Of a stretch of DNA of 64,000 nt, positions 33,547 to 43,241 are shown in pieces. Each line of letters starts with the position of its first letter. The stretch's first letter is position 1. The translations under genes and the position numbers were made by a program. The notes below the pieces were generated by a model, which made no database searches, was not told where the DNA came from, and saw only the letters and a program-made list of their open reading frames with translations. This DNA comes from Rubrivivax sp. (GTDB lineage: Bacteria; Pseudomonadota; Gammaproteobacteria; Burkholderiales; Burkholderiaceae_C), in assembly GCA_027485165.1 (NCBI GenBank), contig JAIXRN010000090.1:1-64000 (forward strand). Reading direction: 5' to 3'.

Positions 33547-36371
33547 CAGCGCACCTGCTGCAGCAGGTCTTTCACCTGGGCCTGGTCAGCGAACTTGTCG
33601 CCCAGCTTGGCCAGGTCTTCCAGCTCGGCGCGGGCAAAGGCCTTCTCGCCGGACTTGAGGTAGACGCGCGCCAGAGACAGCTTCAGCGCCGGGTCGTTGG
33701 GGGCCAGGGCGATGGCGCGCTTTTGCGTCTCTACGGCTTCCTTCATCTGGCCTTCGGCGGCCTGCGCCAGCGCCAGGGTGTCGAGCACGGCCGCCTGCCC
33801 GGGCGACAGTTCGTTCGCCTTGGTGGCCAGGGCCACGCCCCCAGGCTTGCCCTGGCTGGCCAGGATCCAGGCGATGTTGTTCATCGCCATCGCGTTGTCC
33901 GGCACCACCTGCAACACAGCGCGGTAGTGGCTTTCGGCCGCGGCCAGGTCGCGCTGCGCCAGGGCGGCGTCGCCCAGGTAGTAGTGGAAGACGCCGTCCT
34001 TGGGCTGGGCCTTCTGCCACTGCTGCGCGAAGCTGGTGGCTTCAGCCGTCTGGCCCGCCGTCACCAAGCTGCGGTGCAGCCGGATGGCGGCTTCGGTGGC
34101 GCCTTCGCGCTGGACGGCTGTGCGGTAGGCCGCTTGCGCAGCGGCGGTGTTCTTGCGCGCCAGTTCGATGTCGCCTTCCAGCAGCCAGCCCAGGGCGTTC
34201 TTGGGCAGGCGCTTTTGCAGTTCGCGCGCGGTGGGCAGGCCGTTTTCAGGCTTGCCGCGCTGGATGGCCAGGGCAACCAGCGCGCGTTCGGCCTGCAGCA
34301 GCCCAGGCTGAATCTCCAGCGCACGCTTCAGGCTGCGTTCGGCGTCGTCCCAGGCCTGCTGCGTGGCCTGCACTTCGGCCAGGCGAAGCTGGTGCAGGGG
34401 CTGGCGCGGTTGCTGGCTGGCCAGGGCGCGCCAGGTGCTCAGGGCCTGCTGCGGGTCGCCGTTGGCCAGCAAGGCGCGGCCCAGGGCGTCCTGCACGGCG
34501 GCGTTGCCGGGCAGTGCCGCTGCGCCTGCCTGGGCGGCCGTCAGCGCGTTGCGGGTTTCGCCGCTGGCCAGCAGGTGCGTCACCAGGGCCACGTGGGTGC
34601 GGGGTTCATTGGGGTTGGCGCGAACCGCGTCGTTGAGCAACTGGATGACCTCGGCTGCCACGGCGCCAGTGCGCAAAGAAACCTCTGCCAGCGCCAGATG
34701 CGCAGCGGCGTTACCCGGGTCGAGCTTGACCATGTTGCGGATGCGTTCACGCGCGGCGTCGCGTTTGCCGGCTTCGATGTCCAGCGCCGCCAGGCTGATG
34801 CCGGCAGGCAGGAACTTCGGTTCCTTCTGCAGCGCAGTCTCCAGGCTTGCCCGCGCAGCGTTGCGGTCGCCCTGCAGCACCTGAATCTGGGAGCGAAGGT
34901 GGTAGGCCAGGGCGCGATCGGGCTGCTTGGTCTGCAGCCCTTCAAGCGCCTTCAGGGCGCCGGCGAGGTCCTTCTGGCTCAGCCGGGCGCTGACCAGGGC
35001 CAGGTCAGCACGCGGGCTGCGGTCTTCGAGCGAGAGCTTTTCCAGTGCCTGCACGGCATCGCTGCCACCGCGGGTGCGCGCCAGCTGCGACATGGCCAGC
35101 GAAGTTCGCAGCCGAACGTCTTCAGGCGCGAGCCGGGTGGCGCGCGTGAAGGCTTCTTCCGCACGGTTGTAGTCGCCTTGAAGGAGGTAGGTCTCAGCAG
35201 CCAGCGCGAGGGTGCTCGGCTGTACCTTTTCAACTTCCAGCAGGGGCTTGAGGACTTCCAGGGCGCGGTCGGCCTGACCCAGACGCAGGTGAGTCTCGGC
35301 CAGCATGTGGCGGGACAGCACCTGGCCGGGCGACAAGTTCAGCGCATTGGTCAGAAACAGTTCGGCCTGGGTGTAGTTGGCACGACGGAACTCGATGGCG
35401 GCTGCCAGTTCGAGTGCGCGCACGCTGCCGGGCACCATCTTCAGGACGCGGCCGGAGAGGTCGCGCGCTTCGTCCAGCTTGCCTGCGTCGTAGGCCAGCT
35501 GGGCTTCGAAGAACAGTGTGTCCGGATGGCCCGCCGCCAGCTTTTGCAGCGCCTGCAGCGACTGGGTCGCAGCGTCTTTCTGGCCCAGCGCGAGCTGAGT
35601 GGAGATGACGGAAGAGTGCGCTGGCACGACGTCGGGGTTCTTGGCCAGCACCGCCTTGAATTCGGTGAGCGCGGCTTCGGCATTGCCCGTGGCACGCAAC
35701 AAGGCGCCTTTGAAGAGCCCGGCGTCCAGCTGTCCTGGCTCGCGCTGCAGCAAAGTGTCGAGCACCGCCTGGGCGCCTGCGGTGTCGCCGGCATCGGCCA
35801 GCAACTGGGCGTTCAGCGTGATGGCCTGCGCGTGCGTGGGTACCGCTGCGAGCGCGGCGTCAATGTAGGTCCGTGTCTTGGCGGTGTCGCCGCGCAGCAG
35901 GTAGGCCCGCGCCAGTTCGGTGGCCAGCTTGGCCCGGGCAGTCGCATCGCCGAGCGTGACGCTGGCGAACTGCGCGATCAGCTTGCTGTCTTCGCCGCTG
36001 AGCAGCAGCGCGCGCGCCAGGTCGGGCACGACTCGGTCGTCCGCCACTTTCAGGGTGCGCGCCTTGCCCAGTTCCACGACGGCCGACACCGAGTCGCCTT
36101 GCGCCAGCAGGACCTGCCCGAGCAGCAGCCGTGCCTCACCAGAGTCGCCGTTGATCTGCAGTGCGTTCTTCAGCTGGATCGCAGCCGCCTTGCTGTCCTT
36201 CTTCTCGATGAAGGCCTTGGCCGAGGCAATGAGTTCCGACTCGTCCTTGGCGCCGCAGCCGGCCAGCAGCAGGCTGGTGGTGGCGGCAATGGTGGCGATG
36301 GCGAGCGCGACGCGCGCCATCGGGTAACGACCAGGCCCACCCGGGCGGGCCGGCTTCGAAAACAGATTCAT
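33546..36371 (-). CDS. prsT: PEP-CTERM/XrtA system TPR lipoprotein PrsT
   Basis: A 941-residue envelope protein made almost entirely of tetratricopeptide repeats from about residue 45 to the end (over 20 helical hairpins, for example GDSGEARLLLGQVLLAQGDS). A lipoprotein signal ends in LLAGC with Cys39, and a membrane-facing basic leader precedes it. The length and layout fit TIGR02917, PrsT, found only with exosortase A systems. It probably scaffolds export or assembly of the polysaccharide and sorted proteins. It is followed by the overlapping protease gene and preceded by prsR after 85 bp. Confidence 0.92.
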   Translation of the reverse strand: MNLFSKPARPGGPGRYPMARVALAIATIAATTSLLLAGCGAKDESELIASAKAFIEKKDSKAAAIQLKNALQINGDSGEARLLLGQVLLAQGDSVSAVVELGKARTLKVADDRVVPDLARALLLSGEDSKLIAQFASVTLGDATARAKLATELARAYLLRGDTAKTRTYIDAALAAVPTHAQAITLNAQLLADAGDTAGAQAVLDTLLQREPGQLDAGLFKGALLRATGNAEAALTEFKAVLAKNPDVVPAHSSVISTQLALGQKDAATQSLQALQKLAAGHPDTLFFEAQLAYDAGKLDEARDLSGRVLKMVPGSVRALELAAAIEFRRANYTQAELFLTNALNLSPGQVLSRHMLAETHLRLGQADRALEVLKPLLEVEKVQPSTLALAAETYLLQGDYNRAEEAFTRATRLAPEDVRLRTSLAMSQLARTRGGSDAVQALEKLSLEDRSPRADLALVSARLSQKDLAGALKALEGLQTKQPDRALAYHLRSQIQVLQGDRNAARASLETALQKEPKFLPAGISLAALDIEAGKRDAARERIRNMVKLDPGNAAAHLALAEVSLRTGAVAAEVIQLLNDAVRANPNEPRTHVALVTHLLASGETRNALTAAQAGAAALPGNAAVQDALGRALLANGDPQQALSTWRALASQQPRQPLHQLRLAEVQATQQAWDDAERSLKRALEIQPGLLQAERALVALAIQRGKPENGLPTARELQKRLPKNALGWLLEGDIELARKNTAAAQAAYRTAVQREGATEAAIRLHRSLVTAGQTAEATSFAQQWQKAQPKDGVFHYYLGDAALAQRDLAAAESHYRAVLQVVPDNAMAMNNIAWILASQGKPGGVALATKANELSPGQAAVLDTLALAQAAEGQMKEAVETQKRAIALAPNDPALKLSLARVYLKSGEKAFARAELEDLAKLGDKFADQAQVKDLLQQVR

Positions 36372-36456
36372 GTCGGGTGTTCCATGCAGGGGCGGGCCCT
36401 GATACGGGTGGCTATTCTGCGCGCTGGCTGCGAAGCTTCGCCGTGCAAACCACTGG

Positions 36457-37827
36457 CTACTTGATGGCCAAACGCTTCATCAGGTCGTACAGCGTCGGCC
36501 GGCTCACACCCAGGATTTCCGAGGCCCGCACGATGCTGCCGTTGGCGCGTGCCAGCGCGGCCACGATGGCCTGGCGTTCGGCGGCTTCGCGCACGGTGCG
36601 CAGGTCCAGGTCGCTGCGTTCGGCTTCGCTTTCGGCCGGGGGCGATGGCAGGCCCAGGTCTTCGCAGCTCAGGCGTTCGGTCTCGGCCATGATGCTGGCG
36701 CGCTTGATGGCGTTCAGCAGTTCGCGCACGTTGCCCGGCCAGGGGTGCAGTTCGATGGCCTTGATGGCGTCTTCCGAAAAGCTCATCGAGCCGCGCTTGT
36801 TGTCCTGTGCGAAACGGCGCAGGAAGGCATGCGCCAGCAGCACGGCGTCGCCGTTGCGGCTGCGCAGCGGCGGGATGTTCACCACGATCTCGGCCAGGCG
36901 GTAATACAGGTCTTCGCGGAAGCGGTTGTCGCTGATCTGCGCTTTCAGGTCCTGGTGCGTGGCGCCGACCACGCGCACGTCGACGGGGATTTCCTGCCGC
37001 CCGCCCAGGCGTTCGATGGTGCGCTGCTGCAGGAAGCGCAGCAGTTTGGCCTGCAGCGAATGCGGCAGGTCGCCGATTTCGTCCAGCATCAGCGTGCCGC
37101 CGTTGGCGCTTTCGATCTTGCCCGGCGTGGTCTTGGCCGCGCCCGTGAAGGCGCCGCGTTCGTAGCCGAAGAGTTCGCTTTCCAGCAGGTTTTCGGGGAT
37201 GGCGGCGCAGTTGATGGCCACGAACTTGCCCGTGCGCTTGGAAGCCGTGTGCACGGCCTGCGCCAGCACTTCCTTGCCGGTGCCGGACTCACCCAGCAGC
37301 AATACGGTGGCGTCGCTGCCCGAGACGCGTTCGATCAGGCGCGAGATGCGCAGCATCTCGGTGTCGCGGGTGATCAGCCCGGCCAGCGCGTCGGGCTGTG
37401 CCAGGGCCTGCAGGCGGCGGTTTTCGGCCTGCAGTTCGGCCAGGCGCGTGGCGCGTTCGATCGTCAGGCGCAGCACTTCGGGGTCGAAGGGCTTGGCCAG
37501 AAAGTCATACGCGCCGATGGCCACCGCGCGCAGGGCGTTGGCCTGGTCGTTCTGGCCTGTCAGCACGATGACCTTCACGCCCGGGTCGTAGGCCAGCATC
37601 TGTTCCAGCAGCTTGAAGCCTTCGCTCACCGAATCGGGGTCGGGCGGCAGGCCCAGGTCCATGGTGACGACGGCCGGCTGGTGGCGGCGCTGCTGCAGCA
37701 GGGCGCTTTCTCGGTCGGCTGCGGTGACGGACTCGAAGCTGTCGAGCGACCACTTGATCTGCTTTTGCAGCGCCAGGTCGTCTTCGACGATGAGCAGGGG
37801 CGCGGTGCTGGTGTCGGTGCTGGCCAA
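36457..37827 (-). CDS. prsR: Sigma-54-dependent response regulator PrsR
   Basis: A 456-residue NtrC-type activator. The receiver domain (about 10-125) has phosphoacceptor Asp57 in VVTMDLGLP and Lys112 in KPFD. The AAA+ domain (about 150-385) has Walker A GESGTGKE (179-186) and the sigma-54 contact loop GAFTGA (225-230). A Fis-type helix-turn-helix closes the protein (EILGVSRPTLYDLMKRL). It matches TIGR02915, the regulator paired with PrsK, which activates sigma-54 promoters of PEP-CTERM and related genes. Candidate sites in this window are at 45358-45373 and 56747-56762. It lies 35 bp downstream of prsK. Confidence 0.94.
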   Translation of the reverse strand: MASTDTSTAPLLIVEDDLALQKQIKWSLDSFESVTAADRESALLQQRRHQPAVVTMDLGLPPDPDSVSEGFKLLEQMLAYDPGVKVIVLTGQNDQANALRAVAIGAYDFLAKPFDPEVLRLTIERATRLAELQAENRRLQALAQPDALAGLITRDTEMLRISRLIERVSGSDATVLLLGESGTGKEVLAQAVHTASKRTGKFVAINCAAIPENLLESELFGYERGAFTGAAKTTPGKIESANGGTLMLDEIGDLPHSLQAKLLRFLQQRTIERLGGRQEIPVDVRVVGATHQDLKAQISDNRFREDLYYRLAEIVVNIPPLRSRNGDAVLLAHAFLRRFAQDNKRGSMSFSEDAIKAIELHPWPGNVRELLNAIKRASIMAETERLSCEDLGLPSPPAESEAERSDLDLRTVREAAERQAIVAALARANGSIVRASEILGVSRPTLYDLMKRLAIK

Positions 37828-37862
37828 GTTGTGCTTTTCCGTGCAGGGTGGGCTGTGCGCCT

Positions 37863-39971
37863 TCAGGCGGCGCTGGAACGCAGCAGGTCGTGGCCCTGCT
37901 GCACTTCGAACACCGGCAGCCGCACCAGCAGCCGCGTGCCACGGCCCGGGGCGCTGTCGACGTCGATGCTGCCGCCGAGTTCGCGGATGTACTGCTGGCT
38001 TTCAAAGGTGCCGATGCCCATGCCGCTGTGCTTGGTGCTGCTGAAAGGCCTGAACAGACGCGTCTTCACGAATTCCTCGCTCATGCCGGCGCCCGTGTCG
38101 CCCACTTCCACCGTCACCTGCCCGCTGTAGCGGGCCACAGAAATCCACACCTGGCCGCTGCGCGGCGTGGCGTCTAGCGCGTTCTGCACCAGGTGGCCCA
38201 GCACGCGTTCCAGCCGGTCTTCGTGCCCGCGCGTGGCCAGCTTTTCCAGGCCGCGCACTTCCAGCATGCGGCCCTGGCCGCTGGCCAGGGTTTCGAGCCT
38301 GCGCACCAGCGGCGCCAGTTCGACACCGCGACTGCCGCCAGGCGGTGTGGCCCCTTCGCGCAGCTGCAGCATCAGCCGGCGCATCTTCTCCAGCGAGCTT
38401 TCCACCGTCAACAGCATGTCCTGCTGGAATTCGCGGTTGTCGTGCAGACGTTCCGCATTCTTCAGCATCAGCGACAACTGGGTTACGATGTTCTTCAGGT
38501 CGTGCACCACGAAGGCGGACATGCGGTTGAAGGCGTCGAACTTGCGCGCTTCCAGCAGCGCTTCGGTGGCCTGCATCTGCGCCAGGTAGCCGGCGGCCTG
38601 GCGGCTGGCGGTCTTCAGCAGGTCGCGCACTTCCCAGTCCAGGGTCATGGCTGTGCGCGGCGGGGCCAGCAGCACAAAGCCCAGCAGTTCGCCGCCGGCC
38701 AGCAGCGGCACCACCACCCAGGCCTGCGGCAGGCCCAGCATCCAGGCCGGCAGGGCCAGGTGGCCGTACAGGCCCGGGTTGTCGCGGAACTCGTTCAGGT
38801 CGATGACCCAGCCCTTTTCGCGCAGGAACTGGCTGAAGGGCGAGTCCACGGCCTCGCTGGCGTCCACGCCCGGCACGTTCCAGCGTACGGCCTGGGTGAA
38901 GGGGGCTTCCGGGCTGTTGCGCGTCCACAGGCTGCCGGCCGGGCATTCCACCATGCCGGCCAGTCCACGCACGATGAGCGCGCCCACTTCCTGCGGCGAA
39001 CCCTGGGTGGACAGCATGGACGTGAAGCGCAGCCATTCTTCGCGGTAGTCGTAGCGGTAGCTGAAGAAGTGCTTGCCGACGAACACCCGCAGCCAGGACC
39101 GCAACGAGCCCGACACCACCAGCGCACCCAGGAAAGCCAGCCCGGCGATCAGCAGGCTGATCTGCAGCGCCCGTCCCCAGGTGCCGCCGAAGTAGCGCAC
39201 GTAGTAGCCCACGGCCGACATGAACAGCAGGTAGCCACCGGCCAGCACCAGCGTGGCCGAATGGAAGGCCGCCGCGCGCGAGACTTGCAGCCGTTGCAGC
39301 CAATGTGCATGCCGGCGCGCAGCCAGGAAGAGGAACGGCACGGCCAGGGTGTGGGCAGCGCCGCGCACGCTCAGCGCGTCGGGGTCGAAGCGGGTGAAGA
39401 GCAGGGCCTCGCTGGTCAGGTACAGGTCGAAGACGAACATGCAGCCCAGGCCCAGGCACACCGGTTTGGCGCTCCAGCGCGCGTCTTCGCCCAGCTTGCG
39501 GAACAGCTGTTCGACCAGCAACAAGCCGCACAGCGGCAGTGCCATCTGGCTGGCCAGCAAAGCGCGGGCCGGGTCCAGGCCCAGGTCTGCCTGCCAGATG
39601 GTCCATGTGGCAGCAACAGCGGCTGCTGCCACACACAGGCCCGCCAGCCATGGCAGGCGGCCGGCCACCGGGCCCAGGGCTTCATCGCTGGGCCGCACCA
39701 GCACCAGCAGGAACGCGAACCACAGGCCGTAGCGCGCCACGTCCAGCAGCGAAGCCACTGCCAGCGCGACGCGGCTTCCGCCGGCTTCGCCCGTCGCTGC
39801 GGCCGCGGCCCAGGCCCCCCCGCAGACGATGGCGGCGATGAACAGGGCGCCGGGCGCACCCGTGCCGCGGTTGATGCGGCCGCTGGCCAGCAGGTACCCG
39901 GCCAAAGCCAGCTGGGCCAGCGCAGCCAGCGTGAAGGAATAGACAGCGATGTCGGCGGGGCTGAAATTCAT
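37863..39971 (-). CDS. prsK: XrtA/PEP-CTERM sensor histidine kinase PrsK
   Basis: A 702-residue membrane sensor kinase. About eight membrane helices fill residues 8-290 and a GAF-like domain spans about 315-465. The phosphoacceptor is His490 in FVVHDLKNIVTQL. The ATPase domain follows (NALDATP, VGDTGAGMSEEF, the GMGIGTF lid) and ends in TRLLVRLPV. This architecture is that of TIGR02916 (PrsK), partner of the downstream PrsR. The H-box with DLKN in place of the common HELR/HEIR is characteristic of the family. Its signal is unknown. Confidence 0.94.
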   Translation of the reverse strand: MNFSPADIAVYSFTLAALAQLALAGYLLASGRINRGTGAPGALFIAAIVCGGAWAAAAATGEAGGSRVALAVASLLDVARYGLWFAFLLVLVRPSDEALGPVAGRLPWLAGLCVAAAAVAATWTIWQADLGLDPARALLASQMALPLCGLLLVEQLFRKLGEDARWSAKPVCLGLGCMFVFDLYLTSEALLFTRFDPDALSVRGAAHTLAVPFLFLAARRHAHWLQRLQVSRAAAFHSATLVLAGGYLLFMSAVGYYVRYFGGTWGRALQISLLIAGLAFLGALVVSGSLRSWLRVFVGKHFFSYRYDYREEWLRFTSMLSTQGSPQEVGALIVRGLAGMVECPAGSLWTRNSPEAPFTQAVRWNVPGVDASEAVDSPFSQFLREKGWVIDLNEFRDNPGLYGHLALPAWMLGLPQAWVVVPLLAGGELLGFVLLAPPRTAMTLDWEVRDLLKTASRQAAGYLAQMQATEALLEARKFDAFNRMSAFVVHDLKNIVTQLSLMLKNAERLHDNREFQQDMLLTVESSLEKMRRLMLQLREGATPPGGSRGVELAPLVRRLETLASGQGRMLEVRGLEKLATRGHEDRLERVLGHLVQNALDATPRSGQVWISVARYSGQVTVEVGDTGAGMSEEFVKTRLFRPFSSTKHSGMGIGTFESQQYIRELGGSIDVDSAPGRGTRLLVRLPVFEVQQGHDLLRSSAA

Positions 39972-40080
39972 GCGCGGGGCAGGCCGGGTCTGGCCTACCA
40001 GGCGGGCCAGGCTTCAGTGTAGGGGCCTGCGGGCCGGGCCCTGAAGAGCGTGCAGCCCTTGCCCCGGCCCCCGCGGCGCG

Positions 40081-41469
40081 TCAGCGTGCGCCTTTGCCGG
40101 TCAGCACCACGCCCACGGTTTCCATCAGCACCACCAGGTCCAGGAACAGGGTGTGGTTTTTCACGTAGTACAGGTCGTATTGCAGCTTTTCCTGCGAGTC
40201 TTCCACCGTGGCGCCATAGTGGTAGCGCACCTGGGCCCAGCCTGTGACGCCTGGCTTGACGCTGTGGCGCACCGCATAGAAGGGGATCTGCTGCGTCAGT
40301 TCCTGCACGAAGAAAGGGCGCTCGGGGCGCGGGCCCACCAGGCTCATTTCGCCCTTGAGAACGTTGAACAGCTGGGGCAGTTCGTCGATACGCACGCGCC
40401 GGATGACGGCGCCGACGCGCGTCACGCGGCTGTCGTTGGCCTGCGCCCAGCGCGGCTTGCCGTCTTTCTCGGCGTCGGTTCGCATGCTGCGGAACTTCGT
40501 CACCATGAAGGTGCTGCCGTTCAGGCCCACGCGTTCCTGGCGGTAGAACACCGGGCCCCTGCTTTCTGCCTTGATGAGCACGGCCGTGATGGCCATCAGC
40601 GGTGCCGACAGCACGATCAGCACCGTGGCGCTGATGATGTCGAAGACGCGTTTGACGAAGGTGCGCAAGGCGCCCTGGTTGAAGCCGTCGCCAAAGATCA
40701 GCCAGCCGGCGTTCAGGTAGTCGATGCGGATCTGGCCCAGCGTCTTCTCGAAGTGCGTGTTCAGGTCGTAGACCTTCACCCCGGCCAGCTTGCAGTCCAG
40801 CAGCTGGCGCAGCGGCATGCTGCCCGCACGGCGTTCAGTGAGCGCCACCACGATCTCGTCCACATTCAGGTGCGCTGCGGTTTCGCTGAGCGAACCGCGC
40901 GAGCTGAGCAACTGGCCTGCCGGCACGGTGGGCTCGGTTTCGTTCGGGCCCGGCACAAAGCCGACGATGCTGGCGTTCGGGTCGGCAGACTTGAGCGTGT
41001 TGCCGACGATCTGCGCCGGCTGGCCGGCGCCGAAGATCAGGATGCGGGTCCGGGTGCGCGGCGCGTTGGACGCATGGGAGACATAGACGCGCCGCATGAT
41101 CATCGCCGCCACGCCGGCCATGACCGTGAACTGCACCAGTTGTGGGTTGGCGAAGCTGTCCGGCAGCAGCCCGAAGATGGCATAGGCCAGCGGCAGGGTG
41201 ACGACCAGCACCATCAGCGCCCGAGCGCAGCTGCGCGCCAGCGACAAGGACCCGGCGGCCGTGCTTTCGTACAGGCCAGAAACGCTGCTGACCAGGAATA
41301 GAAACGCCGCGAAGGACACCACGTGCGTGCCCACCAGGGGTGCTGCCTGTCCGAAGCTGCCCGCCTGCAGGGTCAGCACGCCGATGGCCACCACCAGCAG
41401 CAGCGACATGTCAAACAACATGCTGCGGACCGCGGCGCGGTGAACGTAATGGTTGAAGATGCGGATCAT
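40081..41469 (-). CDS. Initiating polyprenyl glycosylphosphotransferase, XrtA type
   Basis: A 462-residue membrane enzyme that transfers the first sugar phosphate to the lipid carrier. Four or five N-terminal helices (about 10-110) are followed by a nucleotide-binding-like domain (TRILIFGAGQPAQIVGNTLK). One more helix (about 285) leads into the catalytic domain, which has FYRQERVGLNGSTFMVTKFR, then RVTRVGAVIRRVRIDELPQL and LVGPRPERPFF. It matches TIGR03013, the sugar transferase of exosortase A loci. I chose ATG 41469 (MIRIFNHYVH), the family start, over 41511. The preceding 427 bp hold an AT-rich promoter region. Confidence 0.93.
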   Translation of the reverse strand: MIRIFNHYVHRAAVRSMLFDMSLLLVVAIGVLTLQAGSFGQAAPLVGTHVVSFAAFLFLVSSVSGLYESTAAGSLSLARSCARALMVLVVTLPLAYAIFGLLPDSFANPQLVQFTVMAGVAAMIMRRVYVSHASNAPRTRTRILIFGAGQPAQIVGNTLKSADPNASIVGFVPGPNETEPTVPAGQLLSSRGSLSETAAHLNVDEIVVALTERRAGSMPLRQLLDCKLAGVKVYDLNTHFEKTLGQIRIDYLNAGWLIFGDGFNQGALRTFVKRVFDIISATVLIVLSAPLMAITAVLIKAESRGPVFYRQERVGLNGSTFMVTKFRSMRTDAEKDGKPRWAQANDSRVTRVGAVIRRVRIDELPQLFNVLKGEMSLVGPRPERPFFVQELTQQIPFYAVRHSVKPGVTGWAQVRYHYGATVEDSQEKLQYDLYYVKNHTLFLDLVVLMETVGVVLTGKGAR

Positions 41470-41896
41470 GGTGACAACGCGCCGGTCAGGGTCGGGTGGC
41501 CAGTGGGGCACCAGCCCACCGGATTTTCAGAGGCAGGCGGCCGGCAAAAGGGCATGACGTACCACCGAAGCTCATAAAAATTGTTGAATTTCGCCTGCGG
41601 CGGTCGCAACCCCCCGCGTCAATGGGCAGTCCAGGCTTGTATCTATTTGTGAGCATTTGCAGTCAATAACTAGAAAGTTCCCGCAGGCTCGAGTGTCGGG
41701 AGGCGCTGAATCCCGCCTACATGCGGAAGCATAGGTAATCTGTGTGTCGACAACGCGTCCCCCCCGGAACAGCGGGCCTGGGTTCGCCATTCCTGCACGA
41801 AGGGGTGGCGCTGCTGCCGGTTGCTGTTGTCCTGACGACTCGGGCCACTGGGGGGGTGCCGGCAAGCTGATCGCCCGGCGTGCGGCACCGGCTGCT
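41470..41896. other. Intergenic region upstream of the glycosylphosphotransferase gene
   Basis: 427 bp with no gene. The central part (about 41570-41740) is far richer in A and T than the rest of the window, including a run of five A's at about 41576. It separates the HPr-rel-A cassette from the glycosylphosphotransferase gene on the same strand and probably carries the promoter listed at 41638-41666. No terminator hairpin for the cassette is obvious. Confidence 0.7.
41638..41666 (-). promoter_or_regulatory. Possible sigma-70 promoter for the glycosylphosphotransferase gene
   Basis: On the minus strand TTGACT (-35, five of six consensus bases) is followed by a 17-nt spacer and GATACA (-10, three of six). 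It lies in the AT-rich island, about 170 nt before ATG 41469. The -10 box is weak, so this is a suggestion only. Confidence 0.3.
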
Positions 41897-43114
41897 TCAG
41901 ACGGCGGGCGGTGCAGCGCTGGCCAGCGGTTTTTCGTGCAAACGCAGCGCCTTCGTGCCCAGGTGCCGGAGCAGCAGCGGCGCCGGCATGCGCAGCCAGT
42001 GACCGCGCACATACAAGGCACCCAAGGCCAGCGCCTGCCCGGGCAGCGGGCGAGTGCCCCCGGGGTGCAGGGCACGCAGCCACAGCGCGTCCATCAGCAG
42101 GCGCAGCCCCGCGGCAGGGGCGGCGGCACGCAGTTCCTGTTGCAAACCGTCCGGTACGGGGGTGCCCAACAGCAGCTGCGTGTACCGCAGACCGTAGTAG
42201 AGCGGCCGTGTCAGCTGATGCAGGCGGGCCCGCTGCAGCAGTTGCTGCCAGAAGTCCGTGCCTGTGGGTGCGCTCGCTTTGCCAGCGGCGGCACGGTCAG
42301 GGTCCGTGGGGGTGGGTGGCGTGGCAGGCGCTGCCCGGTCAGCGGGGTCAGCGGGGTCAGCCAGGGGAGCTGACCCGAAATGGCGCAGCAGTGCGTCCAG
42401 GTCGCACAGGTCCCGCAGCGCGTGGCGGGTCTCGTCATTCAGGAACAGGTGGGTCATGCTGTGCAGCACCATGTCGGCTGGGCACAGCATGTGCAAGCCA
42501 GGCCAGCCCGCGATGGGCTGCGCGGCGGCCACCAAGGCCACTGCATCGGGGTGCAGGCGGGCGGTTTCTGGCAGCAAGGTGTGGTGCAGGTCCAGGGTGG
42601 TCTGGCGGTGCACGTGCGTCATCGGCGGCAGTTCGTGCATCCACTCGCGGTAGTAGCGCTCGTCGTAATCCGTACGGGCCTGGCCCATCCAGCCGTGCAG
42701 CAGCAACAGCGATTCAGCCTGTGCCAGGCGTGCCTTGGGTACCAGCAGGTCAATATCTGAAAACAACCGGCCGTCGGCTGCCGGCAGGCCCGCCAGCACA
42801 TAGGCGGCGCCCTTCAGCATCACCGCCGGCGCACCCAGGTCTTGCAGCGCAGCGCGCAGGAACCGGGCTTCACGTTCAACTTCAGCGCGCTGCGCGCGGC
42901 ACAGCCGCAGGGCGGATTCGAAGTGCCCGCGCAGTGGCGGCGGCGCTCCCAGCCCGGCCGCCTGGGCCGCCAGCCCGACGCGCACGGCGACTCGCCCCAG
43001 CAGCCCTGAGGCGCGTGCCTGATGCAACAGCGCCGAGCAGTCCGCCTCTGACCATCCCGGCACATCAGCCGGATGTCGCAGTGCACGCAGCAGGGCGGTG
43101 TCCTGGGGCTTCAT
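41897..43114 (-). CDS. Nucleotidyltransferase-family protein (NTP_transf_5 type), HPr-rel-A cassette
   Basis: A 405-residue protein of the NTP_transf_5 family. The nucleotidyltransferase core shows VMLKGAAYVLAGL (98-110) and GRLFSDIDLLVP (115-126), with the candidate metal-binding pair Asp120/Asp122. LDLHHTLLPET (about 155) and the helical DMVLHSMTHLFLNDE follow. Proteins of this type recur beside HprK-related kinase A and PqqD-like genes in exosortase-bearing bacteria; what they modify is not known. A repetitive insert (about 250-280, DPADPADRAAP...) encoded by 9-bp repeats at 42337-42363 separates two conserved parts. It is the last gene of the minus-strand cassette, 127 bp after the kinase gene. 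Confidence 0.82.
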   Translation of the reverse strand: MKPQDTALLRALRHPADVPGWSEADCSALLHQARASGLLGRVAVRVGLAAQAAGLGAPPPLRGHFESALRLCRAQRAEVEREARFLRAALQDLGAPAVMLKGAAYVLAGLPAADGRLFSDIDLLVPKARLAQAESLLLLHGWMGQARTDYDERYYREWMHELPPMTHVHRQTTLDLHHTLLPETARLHPDAVALVAAAQPIAGWPGLHMLCPADMVLHSMTHLFLNDETRHALRDLCDLDALLRHFGSAPLADPADPADRAAPATPPTPTDPDRAAAGKASAPTGTDFWQQLLQRARLHQLTRPLYYGLRYTQLLLGTPVPDGLQQELRAAAPAAGLRLLMDALWLRALHPGGTRPLPGQALALGALYVRGHWLRMPAPLLLRHLGTKALRLHEKPLASAAPPAV

Positions 43115-43241
43115 GAAGGCGCACCGCCTGCGCGGGTCAGACCGAAGGTATGCAGGGCCGCAGTACCCAGGCTCTCCGCAGGCGGCAGGGTGGCCCTAGG
43201 CGGCCGCATCGTCGCGGTCGGCCCTGCGTGGCCGGCAGGCG

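Noticed and set aside
33723..36464. A 913-codon open frame on the strand opposite prsT
   Set aside because: It mirrors the codon structure of a clear TPR protein in a GC-rich genome and its translation has no recognisable domain; it is a shadow frame.
43115..43241. A small gene between the HprK-related kinase and the nucleotidyltransferase
   Set aside because: Only a short frame with no ribosome-binding site and Pro/Arg/Gly-rich translation covers it; treated as spacer.
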